The notes beneath the pieces are model-generated. The model was not told the DNA's origin. It was given only the letters and a program-made list of their open reading frames with translations, and searched no databases. A program made the translations under genes and the position numbers. Positions 35,874 through 45,657 of a stretch of 64,000 nucleotides of DNA are shown piece by piece. The stretch is from assembly GCF_900177425.1 (NCBI RefSeq), contig NZ_LT840184.1, forward strand, positions 4,132,263 through 4,196,262, read 5' to 3'. This DNA is from Paenibacillus uliginis N3/975 (lineage in GTDB: Bacteria; Bacillota; Bacilli; Paenibacillales; Paenibacillaceae). The stretch's first letter is position 1. The number at the start of each line of letters is the position of its first letter.

Positions 35874-35903
35874 TTGACATGTAATTCTCTGCTTCGGTAT
35901 CAT
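35874..35903 (+). promoter_or_regulatory. Sigma-A promoter of the rhodanese gene
   Basis: A perfect TTGACA, an 18-base spacer and TATCAT (5/6) lie 49 bases before the ATG at 35952. Confidence 0.65.
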
Positions 35904-35951
35904 AAAGGCATAATTATATGCACGATAATCTTCAGAAAAGAGGTCACATTA

Positions 35952-36260
35952 ATGAAACCAATTTCTCAAATTGAACCTTCCGAATTAAAAAGCAGACTCC
36001 AAAGTGGAGAAAACATTTACATGATCGACGTGCGTGAAGACGATGAAGTTGCGCATGGCATGATTGCCGGCGCCAAGCATATTCCGATGGGTGACATCCC
36101 TAGCCGGCTGGACGAAATCCCCCGGAACACCGAAGTTATTTTCATCTGCCGCAGCGGCAGACGCAGCGAACATGTGTGTAATTTTTTGAGCCATCAGGGT
36201 ATCGACAATATTGTTAATATGAGTGGCGGCATGCTCCAGTGGTATGCGGATGAGGAATAG
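35952..36260 (+). CDS. Rhodanese-like domain protein
   Basis: The 102-aa protein is a single rhodanese domain: YMIDVREDDEVAHGMIAGAKHIP and the active loop FICRSGRRS with the catalytic Cys, then MSGGMLQW. It is likely a cytosolic sulfurtransferase. The ATG at 35952 is chosen because AGAGGT lies 8 bases upstream; the open frame continues further up without one. Confidence 0.88.
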   Translation: MKPISQIEPSELKSRLQSGENIYMIDVREDDEVAHGMIAGAKHIPMGDIPSRLDEIPRNTEVIFICRSGRRSEHVCNFLSHQGIDNIVNMSGGMLQWYADEE

Positions 36261-36350
36261 TCCCGCGGACAGGGTCTCCTCATTATGTGGCTACTGAGCT
36301 GGGCGGGAATGGTTTCCCGCCTCTTATACGCCGGATACAATCCTTGAGGC

Positions 36351-36884
36351 TTAGCCGCGGTAATGCATTAAAATATCAAGGGCTACTTCATGAGCAGATT
36401 TTCCCGTTGTGTCCACGGTAACATCCGCAAACTGATAACATTCTTTGCGTTCCTTCATAATCTGTCGTACTCGTTCCACCAAGTTCCCGGCCAGCAGCGG
36501 ACGACCCACATCTCCCCGGACACGCTGGACGATAGCCGCTTCATCAGCCGTAAGCGCTGCAACCCAGCCTTTGCTGCTCATAAGCTCACAATTTTCTTTC
36601 CGAAGTACAGCTCCTCCACCAGTGGCAATAACAAGTCTTTGTCGTCCGAGAACTTTCTCTAATACATCAGCTTCTGCATTGCGAAAAAAAGGTTCCCCTT
36701 CAGACTCAAACATGGCCGGTATCGACTTACCCACCGCCTTCTCAATTTCAGAGTCCAGATCAACGAGGGTATAATTCAATTGCTGTGATATTAGATGGCC
36801 GACCGTGCTCTTCCCCGTCCCCATCATACCGATCAGAATGATATTGCGGTCTGTTTGATTCAATTCCTCACCCCATTTACGCAT
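36351..36884 (-). CDS. aroK: Shikimate kinase
   Basis: The 177-aa P-loop kinase has Walker A GMMGTGKS (19-26), the shikimate-binding DLDSEIEKAVGKSI, FRNAEADVL and TGGGAV, and the RPLL lid segment. It phosphorylates shikimate at C3, one step before AroA. The start at 36884 is provisional because the upstream ribosome binding site (AGGATGA) is close to the ATG; a TTG at residue 9 is an alternative. Confidence 0.92.
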   Translation of the reverse strand: MRKWGEELNQTDRNIILIGMMGTGKSTVGHLISQQLNYTLVDLDSEIEKAVGKSIPAMFESEGEPFFRNAEADVLEKVLGRQRLVIATGGGAVLRKENCELMSSKGWVAALTADEAAIVQRVRGDVGRPLLAGNLVERVRQIMKERKECYQFADVTVDTTGKSAHEVALDILMHYRG

Positions 36885-37064
36885 TCATCCTATTAAACTT
36901 TTTCATATCATACCACAGGCCGAAAAGTTTGGACAATCCAGCAACCTAGCCTGATGAGAGCATTTCATATATTTATATTTTACGAGTCTATGTTTTGCCC
37001 ATTTGTCATAAAAATAATAATACCCATTTCAAAGATTAAGATTGTCAGGAGTGATATCAAGACT

Positions 37065-37373
37065 ATGTCTTACGACCATTTCACCCGACCGGAACCACCA
37101 AAGAGACTCAGCCAGATTTTGGACCCTACGCATCCTCTCTGTCGTGAGGACATTATATGGGTCCTGCACTACGTGCAAAAAAAAGTGGCTTCGAAAGACC
37201 CAGCGCTGCTGGACCTCTCAAAGCCACGGTTATTGCAAAGCTTCAACAGTTACTGTGAGGCAGCTATGCTACTGCTCAACAGTAAAGCGCACTTTCATGC
37301 CGATAATGACAACATTCGCGCTTGTCTATTGGATATCGTGCATGGACTAACCGATATTAATCCATCCAGTTGA
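37065..37373 (+). CDS. Hypothetical protein, 102 aa
   Basis: The ATG at 37065 follows AGGAGTG by 11 bases. The protein is helical, with an ILDPTHPLCREDIIWVLHYVQKKV segment and a CEAAMLLLN segment, and no membrane helix. I do not recognise a family. Its 3' end overlaps the 3' end of gnd by 17 bases on the other strand. Confidence 0.6.
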   Translation: MSYDHFTRPEPPKRLSQILDPTHPLCREDIIWVLHYVQKKVASKDPALLDLSKPRLLQSFNSYCEAAMLLLNSKAHFHADNDNIRACLLDIVHGLTDINPSS

Positions 37374-38766
37374 AGTGGAATACGCCTTCTTTATCCACAC
37401 GTTTAAAGGTATGCGCTCCGAAGTAGTCACGCTGCGCCTGAAGCAGGTTGGCTGGAAGATTCGCTGTACGGTAGCTGTCGTAATATGCCAGCGCACTTGC
37501 GAAGCCTGGTACCGGAATTCCCAAAGTCACAGCGGAAGTGATGACCTTACGCCATGCATCCTGATAATTTTCAATGATCTCTTTAAAGAATGGATCCAAG
37601 AGCAAGTTTTTCAGTTCAGGATTATTATTGTATGCGTCGGTGATATTTTGCAGGAAACGGGAACGGATGATGCAACCACCACGCCAAATTTTAGCCAGTT
37701 CTCCGAATTGAAGATCCCAGTTGTATTCATCGGAAGCTACGCGAAGCTGTGCAAAGCCTTGAGCGTAGGACACGATTTTGCTCGCGAACAGCGCTTTGCG
37801 GACATTTTCGATAAATTCCGCTTTGTCGCCAGAGAAGCTTTCCGTTTTTGGACCGTTCAAAATTTTGCTTGCTTCCACACGCTCTTCTTTCATAGCTGAC
37901 AGGAAGCGGGAAAATACGGATTCGGTAATCATCGACAATGGAACGCCTAGATCCAAGGAACTTTGGCTTGTCCATTTACCAGTACCTTTTTGACCAGCGG
38001 TATCCAGGATGACTTCAACCATCGGTTTACCAGTCTCTTCATCGTATTTCGAGAAGATATCAGCAGTGATTTCAATCAGGTAGCTGTCGAGCTCGCCTTT
38101 GTTCCATTCCGAGAAAATAGCATGCAGTTCTTTGGCATCCAGTCCCAGCACATCCTTAAGGAGATGGTAGGCTTCGCAAATCAGCTGCATGTCGCCGTAC
38201 TCAATGCCGTTGTGGACCATTTTTACATAATGCCCAGCACCATCCGGGCCGATATATGTACAGCAAGGTTCTTCGTTTATTTTAGCAGAAATCGCCGTTA
38301 AGATCGGTTGAACCAGTTCATATGCACTCTTTTGTCCGCCAGGCATGATGGAAGGCCCTTTAAGCGCTCCTTCTTCTCCGCCTGATACACCGGCACCGAT
38401 GAAACGGAAGCCTTTGGCTTCAAGCTCTTTGCTACGGCGAACGGTATCCGGGAAGTAAGCATTACCTCCGTCGATAATAATGTCACCTTGGTCCAGATGA
38501 GGCAGAAGCTGCTCAATCGTACCATCAGTAGCTTGTCCAGCTTGAACCATGATTAGAATTTTGCGCGGAGTTTCAAGCGACTTCACAAATTCCTCGATGG
38601 AAAAGGTTCCAGTAAGGTTTTTTCCTTCCGCTTCCTTCAGCAAATCCTCTGTCTTTTGCGGAGAGCGATTATATACGGATACGGTGAAGCCTTTGCTCTC
38701 GATGTTAAGAGCCAAATTTTTACCCATTACAGCAAGGCCAATCACACCAATTTGTTGTTTTGCCAT
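37357..38766 (-). CDS. gnd: 6-phosphogluconate dehydrogenase, decarboxylating
   Basis: The 469-aa protein has an N-terminal NADP-binding Rossmann fold (IGVIGLAVMGKNLALNIESKG) with the NRSP segment, the IDGGNAYFPDT and GVSGGEEGALKGPSIMPGG motifs, and the KMVHNGIEYGDMQLICE active-site segment with the catalytic Lys. It makes ribulose-5-phosphate, CO2 and NADPH in the oxidative pentose phosphate pathway. The C-terminal domain ends in FHFNWMD. It is monocistronic. Confidence 0.96.
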   Translation of the reverse strand: MAKQQIGVIGLAVMGKNLALNIESKGFTVSVYNRSPQKTEDLLKEAEGKNLTGTFSIEEFVKSLETPRKILIMVQAGQATDGTIEQLLPHLDQGDIIIDGGNAYFPDTVRRSKELEAKGFRFIGAGVSGGEEGALKGPSIMPGGQKSAYELVQPILTAISAKINEEPCCTYIGPDGAGHYVKMVHNGIEYGDMQLICEAYHLLKDVLGLDAKELHAIFSEWNKGELDSYLIEITADIFSKYDEETGKPMVEVILDTAGQKGTGKWTSQSSLDLGVPLSMITESVFSRFLSAMKEERVEASKILNGPKTESFSGDKAEFIENVRKALFASKIVSYAQGFAQLRVASDEYNWDLQFGELAKIWRGGCIIRSRFLQNITDAYNNNPELKNLLLDPFFKEIIENYQDAWRKVITSAVTLGIPVPGFASALAYYDSYRTANLPANLLQAQRDYFGAHTFKRVDKEGVFHFNWMD

Positions 38767-38962
38767 CTGGTTTCTCCATCCTTTACTCCAATATATTTGT
38801 ACATTTCATCCCATATTGTCAAAATGAGAGATAAGTAACAATACACTTATATTAACGTTTTTCCGCAGAGAAGTGAACCCCTTCTACGAAAACAGGTCGC
38901 GCGAAAACACCCCTGGATGCTTGAGGTGTTGTTCGTGCTTTTTAGTTTGTGCAAGAATCCTG

Positions 38963-39559
38963 TTACCATTCAAGACGAAACAATTCCAGAGAAAGCTCCT
39001 GAAGTCTTTTTTTGCAGTCGTCAGCGGCGCTTACATTTCCCGCTTGTATCGCCTCGTGCAGTTTCTCCAGCTCGTCATCGGTCTCCAGCTTGCACAGCAG
39101 CAATCGGCGTTCCCCTTCCTTCGATTCGAACAGACGAACCATCTCTTGCTCCGTCATTGGCGTTCCTTTCTGGTAGAGCACACGCTGCCGATAGCCTGAG
39201 ATCTCTACAAGCCGGATAACTTCGCCAAACAAAATATTTTCAATCAAAATCTGCCGGTCTTTAAACCGTTTAACGACCGCATGACCGCGCGTGTTCTCGA
39301 TCAACTTCTCCATCCACTCCGCAAGCTTCGGATCCCTGATCATATAATCACCGACCAGTTTATAGCCGCTGCCCGTACGTTGGAAGCGCAGTTTCACAAG
39401 CTTTCGACCCGTCCTGATCGAAATAACGAATTGGGCCTCGTTCTCACTCCAATAAAGCGAATACCCTTCCTGGATCAGTTCCTTAATCAAGTCCTGGATA
39501 TGCCGGCGGTCAAACCGGAGTTCCAGATTGCAGTACTCCACTTCCTCGCTCTTATTCAC
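38963..39559 (-). CDS. Conserved hypothetical protein, 198 aa
   Basis: No named family is recognised. The protein is soluble and highly charged. The N-terminal half alternates strands (YSLYWSENEAQFVISIRTGRKLVKLRF and GYKLVGDYMI), and the C-terminal half is helical with a strong amphipathic helix (ETDDELEKLHEAIQAGN). It is monocistronic. Confidence 0.65.
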   Translation of the reverse strand: MNKSEEVEYCNLELRFDRRHIQDLIKELIQEGYSLYWSENEAQFVISIRTGRKLVKLRFQRTGSGYKLVGDYMIRDPKLAEWMEKLIENTRGHAVVKRFKDRQILIENILFGEVIRLVEISGYRQRVLYQKGTPMTEQEMVRLFESKEGERRLLLCKLETDDELEKLHEAIQAGNVSAADDCKKRLQELSLELFRLEW

Positions 39560-39928
39560 GGCACTCCCTCCCCGGTACTCCTTCTCCTATCTTACGCGGC
39601 TGAGATGTTTTGCCCCGATGGATTGCTTTGACGTTGTCTTATCTATATCTTATACTTCATCTTATGTAACGGTAACTTGGTTTATTGACTATTTTTACCC
39701 TCCAAGAAGAAACGCCTTCGGCGTCCATTATAAAGGATGGCGGCGTTTCTTCGAGAAATATAAGTCAAGCATGTAACATGAAATTTATACTTTCTTATAT
39801 TTCAAAAAAGGGGCCCAAACCTTATACTCCGGCTTATGTCCGGTTATTGCCCGGTCCGCCTCAACAAAGGGTCTCGTGGGTTGTCCACAAGCACACGTTA
39901 TAACTAGATACAGGGAGGCTGTTTATAT
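39560..39928. other. Intergenic region with a large hairpin
   Basis: An 11-bp stem gaagaaacgcc/ggcgtttcttc (39706-39716 with 39742-39752) has no T-run. A short open frame on the plus strand (39779-39904, 41 aa, proline-rich) has no ribosome binding site and is not called. The yktB ribosome binding site is close to its ATG. Confidence 0.4.
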
Positions 39929-40552
39929 ATGAATTTCACGGGATTTACCGCAGACGATTTCGATGTATTCCTTGTTCCAGGTCTGGAAAACCGTATGGAA
40001 GTGTTGATTGAACGTGTCCGTCCGAAGCTGGAGACGCTTGGCGCAGAGATTGCTCCATACATATCCGCCTTATGCGGTGAAGAAATGTTCGTCCATGTTG
40101 CCAAACACGCGCGCCGTACCGTCAATCCGCCTATTGATACTTGGGTTGCCTGGGCAGCCAACAAACGCGGTTACAAGGCCCTTCCCCATTTCGAGGTTGG
40201 CATGTTCGAATCGCATCTGTTCATCATTTTTGCGATTATATATGAAAGTCCGAACAAAACCGTGTTCGCTGGCAACCTTGAAAAGCAGTTATCCAAAATC
40301 AATTCCAAGCTACCCAAGTCATATTACTGGTCAACGGATCATATGAACCCTGATGGCACACCACATGCCGACATGAGCAAAGAAAGCTTCGGCGTTCTCA
40401 TCAACAAACTGAAACAGGTGAAAAAAGCCGAAGTTATGTGTGGCCTTCGCATTCCTCGAGAGGAAGCTGCAAGCATTGAAGGTGACAAGCTGGTCGAAAC
40501 CATTCAGGATACCTTTGAGACTCTGCTACCACTGTACCGGATGGCATTTTAA
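39929..40552 (+). CDS. yktB: DUF1054 family protein (YktB-like)
   Basis: The 207-aa protein matches YktB: FTADDFDVFLVPGLENRMEV at the start, HVAKHARRTVNPPIDTWVAW, and a central LPHFEVGMFESHLFIIFAIIYE segment. The family is widespread in Bacillales; its function is unknown. AGGGAGG lies 10 bases before the ATG. A terminator follows. Confidence 0.9.
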   Translation: MNFTGFTADDFDVFLVPGLENRMEVLIERVRPKLETLGAEIAPYISALCGEEMFVHVAKHARRTVNPPIDTWVAWAANKRGYKALPHFEVGMFESHLFIIFAIIYESPNKTVFAGNLEKQLSKINSKLPKSYYWSTDHMNPDGTPHADMSKESFGVLINKLKQVKKAEVMCGLRIPREEAASIEGDKLVETIQDTFETLLPLYRMAF

Positions 40553-40565
40553 ATTTTTGGGTTTT

Positions 40566-40616
40566 AAAAAAATATAGCCTTCATTCGCATTATGCGAGCA
40601 AAGGCTATATTTTGTT
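40566..40616. terminator. Terminator between yktB and the MFS gene
   Basis: Stem aaaatatagcctt/aaggctatatttt (40569-40581 with 40601-40613) with A and T runs on both flanks, between converging genes. Confidence 0.85.
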
Positions 40617-40632
40617 GTACCTTTATTTTGAA

Positions 40633-41943
40633 TCAAGCCTTGGCACGTCTCGGATGAACAGAAGGTCTCTGACGGCGACTAAGGAAAAGGTGAATGAAGA
40701 ACAGTATCCCCATAACGATTCCGCTCGCTATAAATGGTGCACCGTGACCAACACCGTCCCACAGCCAGCCAGATACGATGGGTCCAAACACCATACCTGA
40801 GCCCTGCAGAGTTAAGAAGAAGCCCCAGACGGTACCTCTCTCGCCTTTCGGGACCATACTGGCAACAAAGGTGTTCCAGGCCGGCAAAATCATGGCATAC
40901 GCGATACCGACAACGGACACCAGACCAAAAACAATCGGTAGTGCTGTAAACAAAGTAAAAATACTCAGTGTAAACGCGCAAAGTAGAAATCCGGCGTTCA
41001 GAAACCATTTCGTTCCAAAACGGTCAATCAGTTTACCTGCCGGAATAAGTGCAAGCACCGTAATTCCTCCCCCGACAATGAGCATCAGACTATATTGGTT
41101 TGGTGAAGCCCCAAGCTCGTTGCTGACATACAGCGTCAGTACCGGACTGAGGAGCCCGATGACAGAGGACTGTAAAAATAACGCTGGATACACCAGCCAG
41201 CTGATATTCAAAGTCGTCTTTATCTCATGAAGTGTAGCCTTGACGCTTGTCCGTAGTTTGTTAAATCCATATTTCAATCCCTTTCCAGCAGCTGCTGCAG
41301 AAGAAGAAACTTCGGATTTCACTTTTGACTTCACTCTGCCTGGAAGCAGCAGCGCGGTCAGGACAAGAATAATGCCCGCTCCAATCATAATTAAGAAAGT
41401 TGTCTGATAATTTTTGTTCGTATGCTCCATCACAAAGTTCATCGTGATCGGCCCGACTCCCGTTCCTGCCAGTGCCGCAGTCTCCAGGGCTCCCATCGCC
41501 GTCCCGTTGCTGTTGTTCGGGCCGGATATTTCCGTGGCTCCGGTCATGGCGCAAGGCCATAGAGGAGCTGTTCCCGTTCCAAGGATAAGGCATGCTAGCG
41601 ACAGCCAAAACGGCCCGTCGGTAAATGCAATAATTACCACGCCGATGACAACCATCGACAGTGCTACGGACATGGTTGCCCGGAAGCCAAGGCGTTCCGC
41701 GATCCAGCCTGCAGGACTGCGAAACAGGTTGTCCCCCAAATACTGTAAGGCAAAGGCAACGCCAATAACGGTTCCCGATACACCCAGAACATTTTTCATA
41801 TATACCGGCAGAACCGCCACGAGTAATGATCCCTTAATAAACTCGACTAAAAAAATAATCGCGAGCAGCTCAAAGAAAAAAGGAGACATTAATCGGCGCT
41901 TTTTCACCGGGGAAATGACTTGCGACATATTTTCACATCCCAT
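40633..41943 (-). CDS. Major facilitator superfamily transporter
   Basis: The 436-aa protein has about twelve hydrophobic segments in two halves, split by a basic cytosolic loop (about 205-245). The loop after the second segment has the MFS motif-like GWIAERLGFRATM. The second half has a weaker copy (GKLIDRFGTKWFL). The ends are basic. The substrate cannot be told from sequence. An ATG five codons in (41928) may be the true start. Confidence 0.85.
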   Translation of the reverse strand: MGCENMSQVISPVKKRRLMSPFFFELLAIIFLVEFIKGSLLVAVLPVYMKNVLGVSGTVIGVAFALQYLGDNLFRSPAGWIAERLGFRATMSVALSMVVIGVVIIAFTDGPFWLSLACLILGTGTAPLWPCAMTGATEISGPNNSNGTAMGALETAALAGTGVGPITMNFVMEHTNKNYQTTFLIMIGAGIILVLTALLLPGRVKSKVKSEVSSSAAAAGKGLKYGFNKLRTSVKATLHEIKTTLNISWLVYPALFLQSSVIGLLSPVLTLYVSNELGASPNQYSLMLIVGGGITVLALIPAGKLIDRFGTKWFLNAGFLLCAFTLSIFTLFTALPIVFGLVSVVGIAYAMILPAWNTFVASMVPKGERGTVWGFFLTLQGSGMVFGPIVSGWLWDGVGHGAPFIASGIVMGILFFIHLFLSRRQRPSVHPRRAKA

Positions 41944-42103
41944 CGTTCATACTGTTACAGCGATATCTCTATTCTTGCCTGTTCTCGGGAAGACATGCCT
42001 CCTATATCCTTTGCTTGCATTCCCCCTCCATTTTGCTATACTCAATTTTGTTTATATGAAACACAAATAGACAATCATAAACAATTTCACACACAGAAAG
42101 GTT

Positions 42104-43594
42104 GTGACAGCGTCCATGGACCATAGCCGTACACCGCTCTTCACCGCATTGAAAGAACACGCGGCCAAAAACCCGGTGCAATTTCACATTCCGGGGCATA
42201 AGAAGGGTCTCGGTACTGATGCAGAATTCCGGGAATTTATAGGGGATAATGCCCTCTCGATAGATTTGATTAACATCGCTCCGCTAGATGATCTTCATCA
42301 GCCTACCGGTGTGATCGAAGAAGCACAGAAGCTTGCGGCAGATGCCTTTGGAGCGGATTACACCTTCTTTAGCGTTCAGGGTACAAGCGGAGCGATCATG
42401 ACCATGATCATGTCTGTCTGCTCTCCTGGAGACAAAATCATCGTACCCCGAAATGTTCACAAATCTGTATTGTCTGCCATTATCTATTCCGGAGCCAAGC
42501 CTGTATTTGTATCGCCAGCACAGGACTCCAATGTAGGAATCGATCATGGAATTACAATTAGCTCCGTACGCAAAGCGTTGAAAAGACACCCTGATGCTAA
42601 AGCGGTTCTTGTCATCAACCCAACCTATTTCGGTGTCAGTGCAAACCTGAAAGAAATCGTGGATCTGGCGCACAGTTACAACGTACCGGTCTTGGTTGAT
42701 GAGGCGCACGGTGTGCTGATTCATTTCCATGATGACCTGCCGATGTCAGCGATGGAGGCCGGTGCTGATATGGCCGCAACGAGTGTCCATAAGCTTGGTG
42801 GGTCGATGACTCAAAGCTCTGTACTCAATGTCAACACGAAAAACGGTTATGTGAATCCGTTTAGAATCCAGACGATTATCAGTATGCTAACCACGACGTC
42901 AACCTCCTACATTTTGCTGGCGTCACTCGATACGTCTCGGCGCAACCTGGCACTGAATGGGCATAAAATGTGCGAAACAGCGATTGAAATGTCTCAGTAT
43001 GCTAGGCGGTCGATCAATGAGATCGAAGGCTTGTACTGCTTTGGGGAGGACATTTTGGACGGTGGCGAAGCGACCTATAGCCTTGACCCCACTAAACTGA
43101 CCATTCACGTACGCCACTTAGGTATTACCGGATATGAGACCGAGAACTGGCTTCGTGAGCACTACAACATAGAGGTCGAACTCAGTGATATGTACAACAT
43201 TTTGTGTTTGGTCACACCTGGAGACACGGCAGATTCCATTGAAACACTGATCACCGCTCTCCGACATTTGTCCAAGACTTACAATAATGTGAATGAAATC
43301 AATGAATTGATTGTGAAAATCCCAGAAATTCCTCAGCTTTCTCTAATCCCACGGGACGCGTTTTATGGCGATACAGAAGTTGTTCCGTTCAAGGAATCTG
43401 CAGGACGGATTATTGCGGAGTTCATTTATGTATATCCGCCGGGTATTCCTATTCTTCTGCCGGGCGAGGTTATTTCCCAAGATAACATCGATTATATTAT
43501 TGACCACGTAGATGTCGGACTTCCGGTTAAAGGACCAGAGGACCGCAGCATTCAAAACGTTAAGGTCATTGTTGAGGCCGACCCGATCTTCTAA
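42104..43594 (+). CDS. speA: Orn/Lys/Arg decarboxylase, SpeA-type arginine decarboxylase
   Basis: The 496-aa PLP enzyme is the length of Bacillus SpeA (490 aa). Markers: FHIPGHKKGLG near residue 24, FFSVQGTSGAIMTMIM, VDEAHGVLIHFH with the PLP Asp, and SVHKLGGSMTQSS with the PLP Lys. It most likely makes agmatine from arginine for polyamine synthesis; lysine or ornithine decarboxylation cannot be ruled out. The GTG start follows GAAAGG closely; the ATG at 42116 is the alternative. Confidence 0.85.
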   Translation: MTASMDHSRTPLFTALKEHAAKNPVQFHIPGHKKGLGTDAEFREFIGDNALSIDLINIAPLDDLHQPTGVIEEAQKLAADAFGADYTFFSVQGTSGAIMTMIMSVCSPGDKIIVPRNVHKSVLSAIIYSGAKPVFVSPAQDSNVGIDHGITISSVRKALKRHPDAKAVLVINPTYFGVSANLKEIVDLAHSYNVPVLVDEAHGVLIHFHDDLPMSAMEAGADMAATSVHKLGGSMTQSSVLNVNTKNGYVNPFRIQTIISMLTTTSTSYILLASLDTSRRNLALNGHKMCETAIEMSQYARRSINEIEGLYCFGEDILDGGEATYSLDPTKLTIHVRHLGITGYETENWLREHYNIEVELSDMYNILCLVTPGDTADSIETLITALRHLSKTYNNVNEINELIVKIPEIPQLSLIPRDAFYGDTEVVPFKESAGRIIAEFIYVYPPGIPILLPGEVISQDNIDYIIDHVDVGLPVKGPEDRSIQNVKVIVEADPIF

Positions 43595-43611
43595 AAAAGG
43601 CGGGAGAGATC

Positions 43612-43644
43612 AAAGACCCCAGTGCGTTGCACTGGGGTCTTTAC
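43612..43644. terminator. Bidirectional terminator
   Basis: A perfect 14-bp stem aaagaccccagtgc/gcactggggtcttt with a gtt loop lies between converging genes. Confidence 0.88.
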
Positions 43645-43656
43645 GTTTAACATATA

Positions 43657-43980
43657 CTATTCCTGAGCTGCTACCAGCTCGTTATAAGCTGCTTCAACCG
43701 CATTCCATTCTTCTTCATCTTCGATATTGTAAAGAACCATTTCTTCATTCTCTTCTTCCATACGCAGAATGACGCCGTCTGCTCCCGGATTTTCACGTTC
43801 AAGAAGAAGTGCATACAGCTTCTCGTTAACATCAAATGTCTCTACGAGTACCATTTCCACTTCTTTGCCATGCTCGTCCGTCAAAGTAAGCACAAACTCT
43901 TCATGGTCGTGGTCGTGCTCATGATCGTGATCGTGACCGCAGCCACATGCATCTCCGTGTTCATGTTTGTGATCGCTCAT
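43657..43980 (-). CDS. DUF1292 family protein with histidine-rich N-terminus
   Basis: The 107-aa protein begins MSDHKHEHGDACGCGHDHDH with further His/Asp pairs, then has the DUF1292 (YrzB-like) core: FVLTLTDEHGKEVEMVLVETF, YALLLERE, VILRMEEEN and VLYNIEDEEEW. The core fits a small beta-rich domain of unknown function. The His/Cys-rich head could bind zinc or nickel; that is inference. I choose the ATG at 43980 because GAGGT is 9 bases upstream. Confidence 0.88.
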   Translation of the reverse strand: MSDHKHEHGDACGCGHDHDHEHDHDHEEFVLTLTDEHGKEVEMVLVETFDVNEKLYALLLERENPGADGVILRMEEENEEMVLYNIEDEEEWNAVEAAYNELVAAQE

Positions 43981-44067
43981 TGAGTAATACCTCACTTCAG
44001 TTAAAATTATCTACTCCCGTATGGTAACACGGAAAAATAACTAGGTCAATTTACCAACACCAACACA

Positions 44068-44628
44068 TTAATTCAAAACTGTAATTACTTTTTCAGCCAC
44101 TTTTACAAAGCTGGATTCAGCTGAAGTCTTGATGTAAAAGCCGACGGAATACTTACCGACTGTGTTGAAATCATACGTGAAGTCATCCGTACGGAACCAG
44201 AAATTATCTTTACTATTCTTGACTTCCTGGGTCTGTATATCCGTCACTTTTCCGGCCGGATCCGAGATCGCAACTTTAACCGAATGGATGTTATCATTTA
44301 ATGTATCGATTTGGCTGAACACATTAAATTTCAGTTTGCCTTTATTTACGTTCCCGAAAACAGTATTTCCTTTGAACAGGAAAATATGCACATTGGGCTG
44401 GATAATAATCACTTTTCCACTATCCTTGTCCCAATGTACCGCACCATCAATATCACGGACCGGAATGTATGTTTTGCCTTCTATCAGATAGCCCCCGTCT
44501 TTCAGCTCCTGGCCATTCATCCATACTCGTACATGTTCTTTAAAGGAATCCGCAAACAACAAAGAGCTTCCGCCCATTAATGAAAGGACAAGTGTGCAGG
44601 CCATTATTTTTTTCCATTTCAATTTCAT
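44068..44628 (-). CDS. Secreted protein with copper-amine-oxidase-type N-terminal domain
   Basis: The 186-aa protein has a clear signal peptide (MKLKWKKIMACTLVLSLMG, cleavage probably after LLFA), then a copper amine oxidase N-terminal (PF07833) segment: VWMNGQELKDGGYLIEGKTYIPVRDI. The C-terminal half looks like a beta-sandwich (FNVFSQIDTL, VKVAISDPAGKV). It is likely cell-wall or matrix-associated; function unknown. Confidence 0.82.
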   Translation of the reverse strand: MKLKWKKIMACTLVLSLMGGSSLLFADSFKEHVRVWMNGQELKDGGYLIEGKTYIPVRDIDGAVHWDKDSGKVIIIQPNVHIFLFKGNTVFGNVNKGKLKFNVFSQIDTLNDNIHSVKVAISDPAGKVTDIQTQEVKNSKDNFWFRTDDFTYDFNTVGKYSVGFYIKTSAESSFVKVAEKVITVLN

Positions 44629-44835
44629 ATAAAAGCATCCCTCCGCTACTTTTTCTAGTTGTTATATGTGTATACTACAAGGTAAAAAACAAAGTTGCGC
44701 AGATATAGGTAATTAATGGTCAATTTTTTTAAGTTAAGGATAAACACATAATAATCCGTGTAAATAAACAGAGAATTCGTTAAAATATACCTATTAGCTT
44801 ACTCTATTATCATTATCGCCTGGAGGTTGAGTTCA

Positions 44836-45573
44836 TTGACACTAAAACTGCAAATGATCGGTACCGGTGGTGCTTTCGCAAAGTCTTTTTTTAATAACAA
44901 TGCACTTATCATTGACGAAAACTTTACCCTTCTTCTCGACTGCGGTGTTACAGCGCCTATGGCACTTCATCGTCTTGGTCGATCCTTTGAGTCTGTAGAT
45001 GCTGTGCTCATTACGCATATTCATGCGGATCACGTTGGCGGTTTGGAAGAACTGGCGTTCAGAATGAAAATGCAATACAACCGCAAAATAGCGTTATACA
45101 TAGCTGAAGCGCTCGTTATGCCGTTATGGGAAAACACTTTGCGTGGAGGATTGTATCAGGAAGGATCAATCACGTCTCTGAATGATGTATTTGATGTCCG
45201 TCCACTTCAACCAGGGACAGCCGTTGATATATCACCAGGCATTCGGGCCGAGCTTATCCAGACACGGCATATCCCAGGGAAGGACAGTTTCTCCATCTAT
45301 TTCAATGACCGCATTTTTTACAGCGCAGATATGATTTTTGATCCGGAACTGCTAAATCGTTTGGTGAACGAACGCGGTTGCGAAGTTATATTGCATGAGT
45401 GTCAGCTCGAAGGCCATGGTGCGGTTCACACCACACTAGAAGAGCTGCTTAGCCTACCGGAGCATATCTGCAAACAGATCTATCTCATGCATTACGGTGA
45501 CGAAATGAGAAGTTATGAGGGCCGTACGGATAGTATGCAATTTCTCGAACAGCAACGTATTTACGAGTTGTAA
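44836..45573 (+). CDS. MBL-fold metallo-hydrolase
   Basis: The protein of 245 aa has the metal-binding motif LITHIHADHVGG, the strand TLLLDCG and the later His/Asp motifs (ETRHIPG-type QTRHIPG, YSADMIFDP). It is a ribonuclease Z/phosphodiesterase-like hydrolase of unknown substrate. The TTG at 44836 follows GGAGG by 9 bases; the TTG at 44827 directly abuts the site and is rejected. Confidence 0.85.
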   Translation: MTLKLQMIGTGGAFAKSFFNNNALIIDENFTLLLDCGVTAPMALHRLGRSFESVDAVLITHIHADHVGGLEELAFRMKMQYNRKIALYIAEALVMPLWENTLRGGLYQEGSITSLNDVFDVRPLQPGTAVDISPGIRAELIQTRHIPGKDSFSIYFNDRIFYSADMIFDPELLNRLVNERGCEVILHECQLEGHGAVHTTLEELLSLPEHICKQIYLMHYGDEMRSYEGRTDSMQFLEQQRIYEL

Positions 45574-45657
45574 CAGCAAGTAGATATCTTTATCCAGTCC
45601 GCTCATGAATAGAATCCTGGGTGTAGCGGGGAAGCTAGGTGTGGGAGGCGATATCAA

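Noticed and set aside
39779..39904. 41-aa proline-rich frame before yktB
   Set aside because: The composition is plausible, but there is no ribosome binding site and it sits beside a hairpin; left uncalled.
41414..42070. 218-aa open frame opposite the MFS gene
   Set aside because: Antisense of membrane segments gives apparent hydrophobic text; the MFS protein on the other strand is complete.
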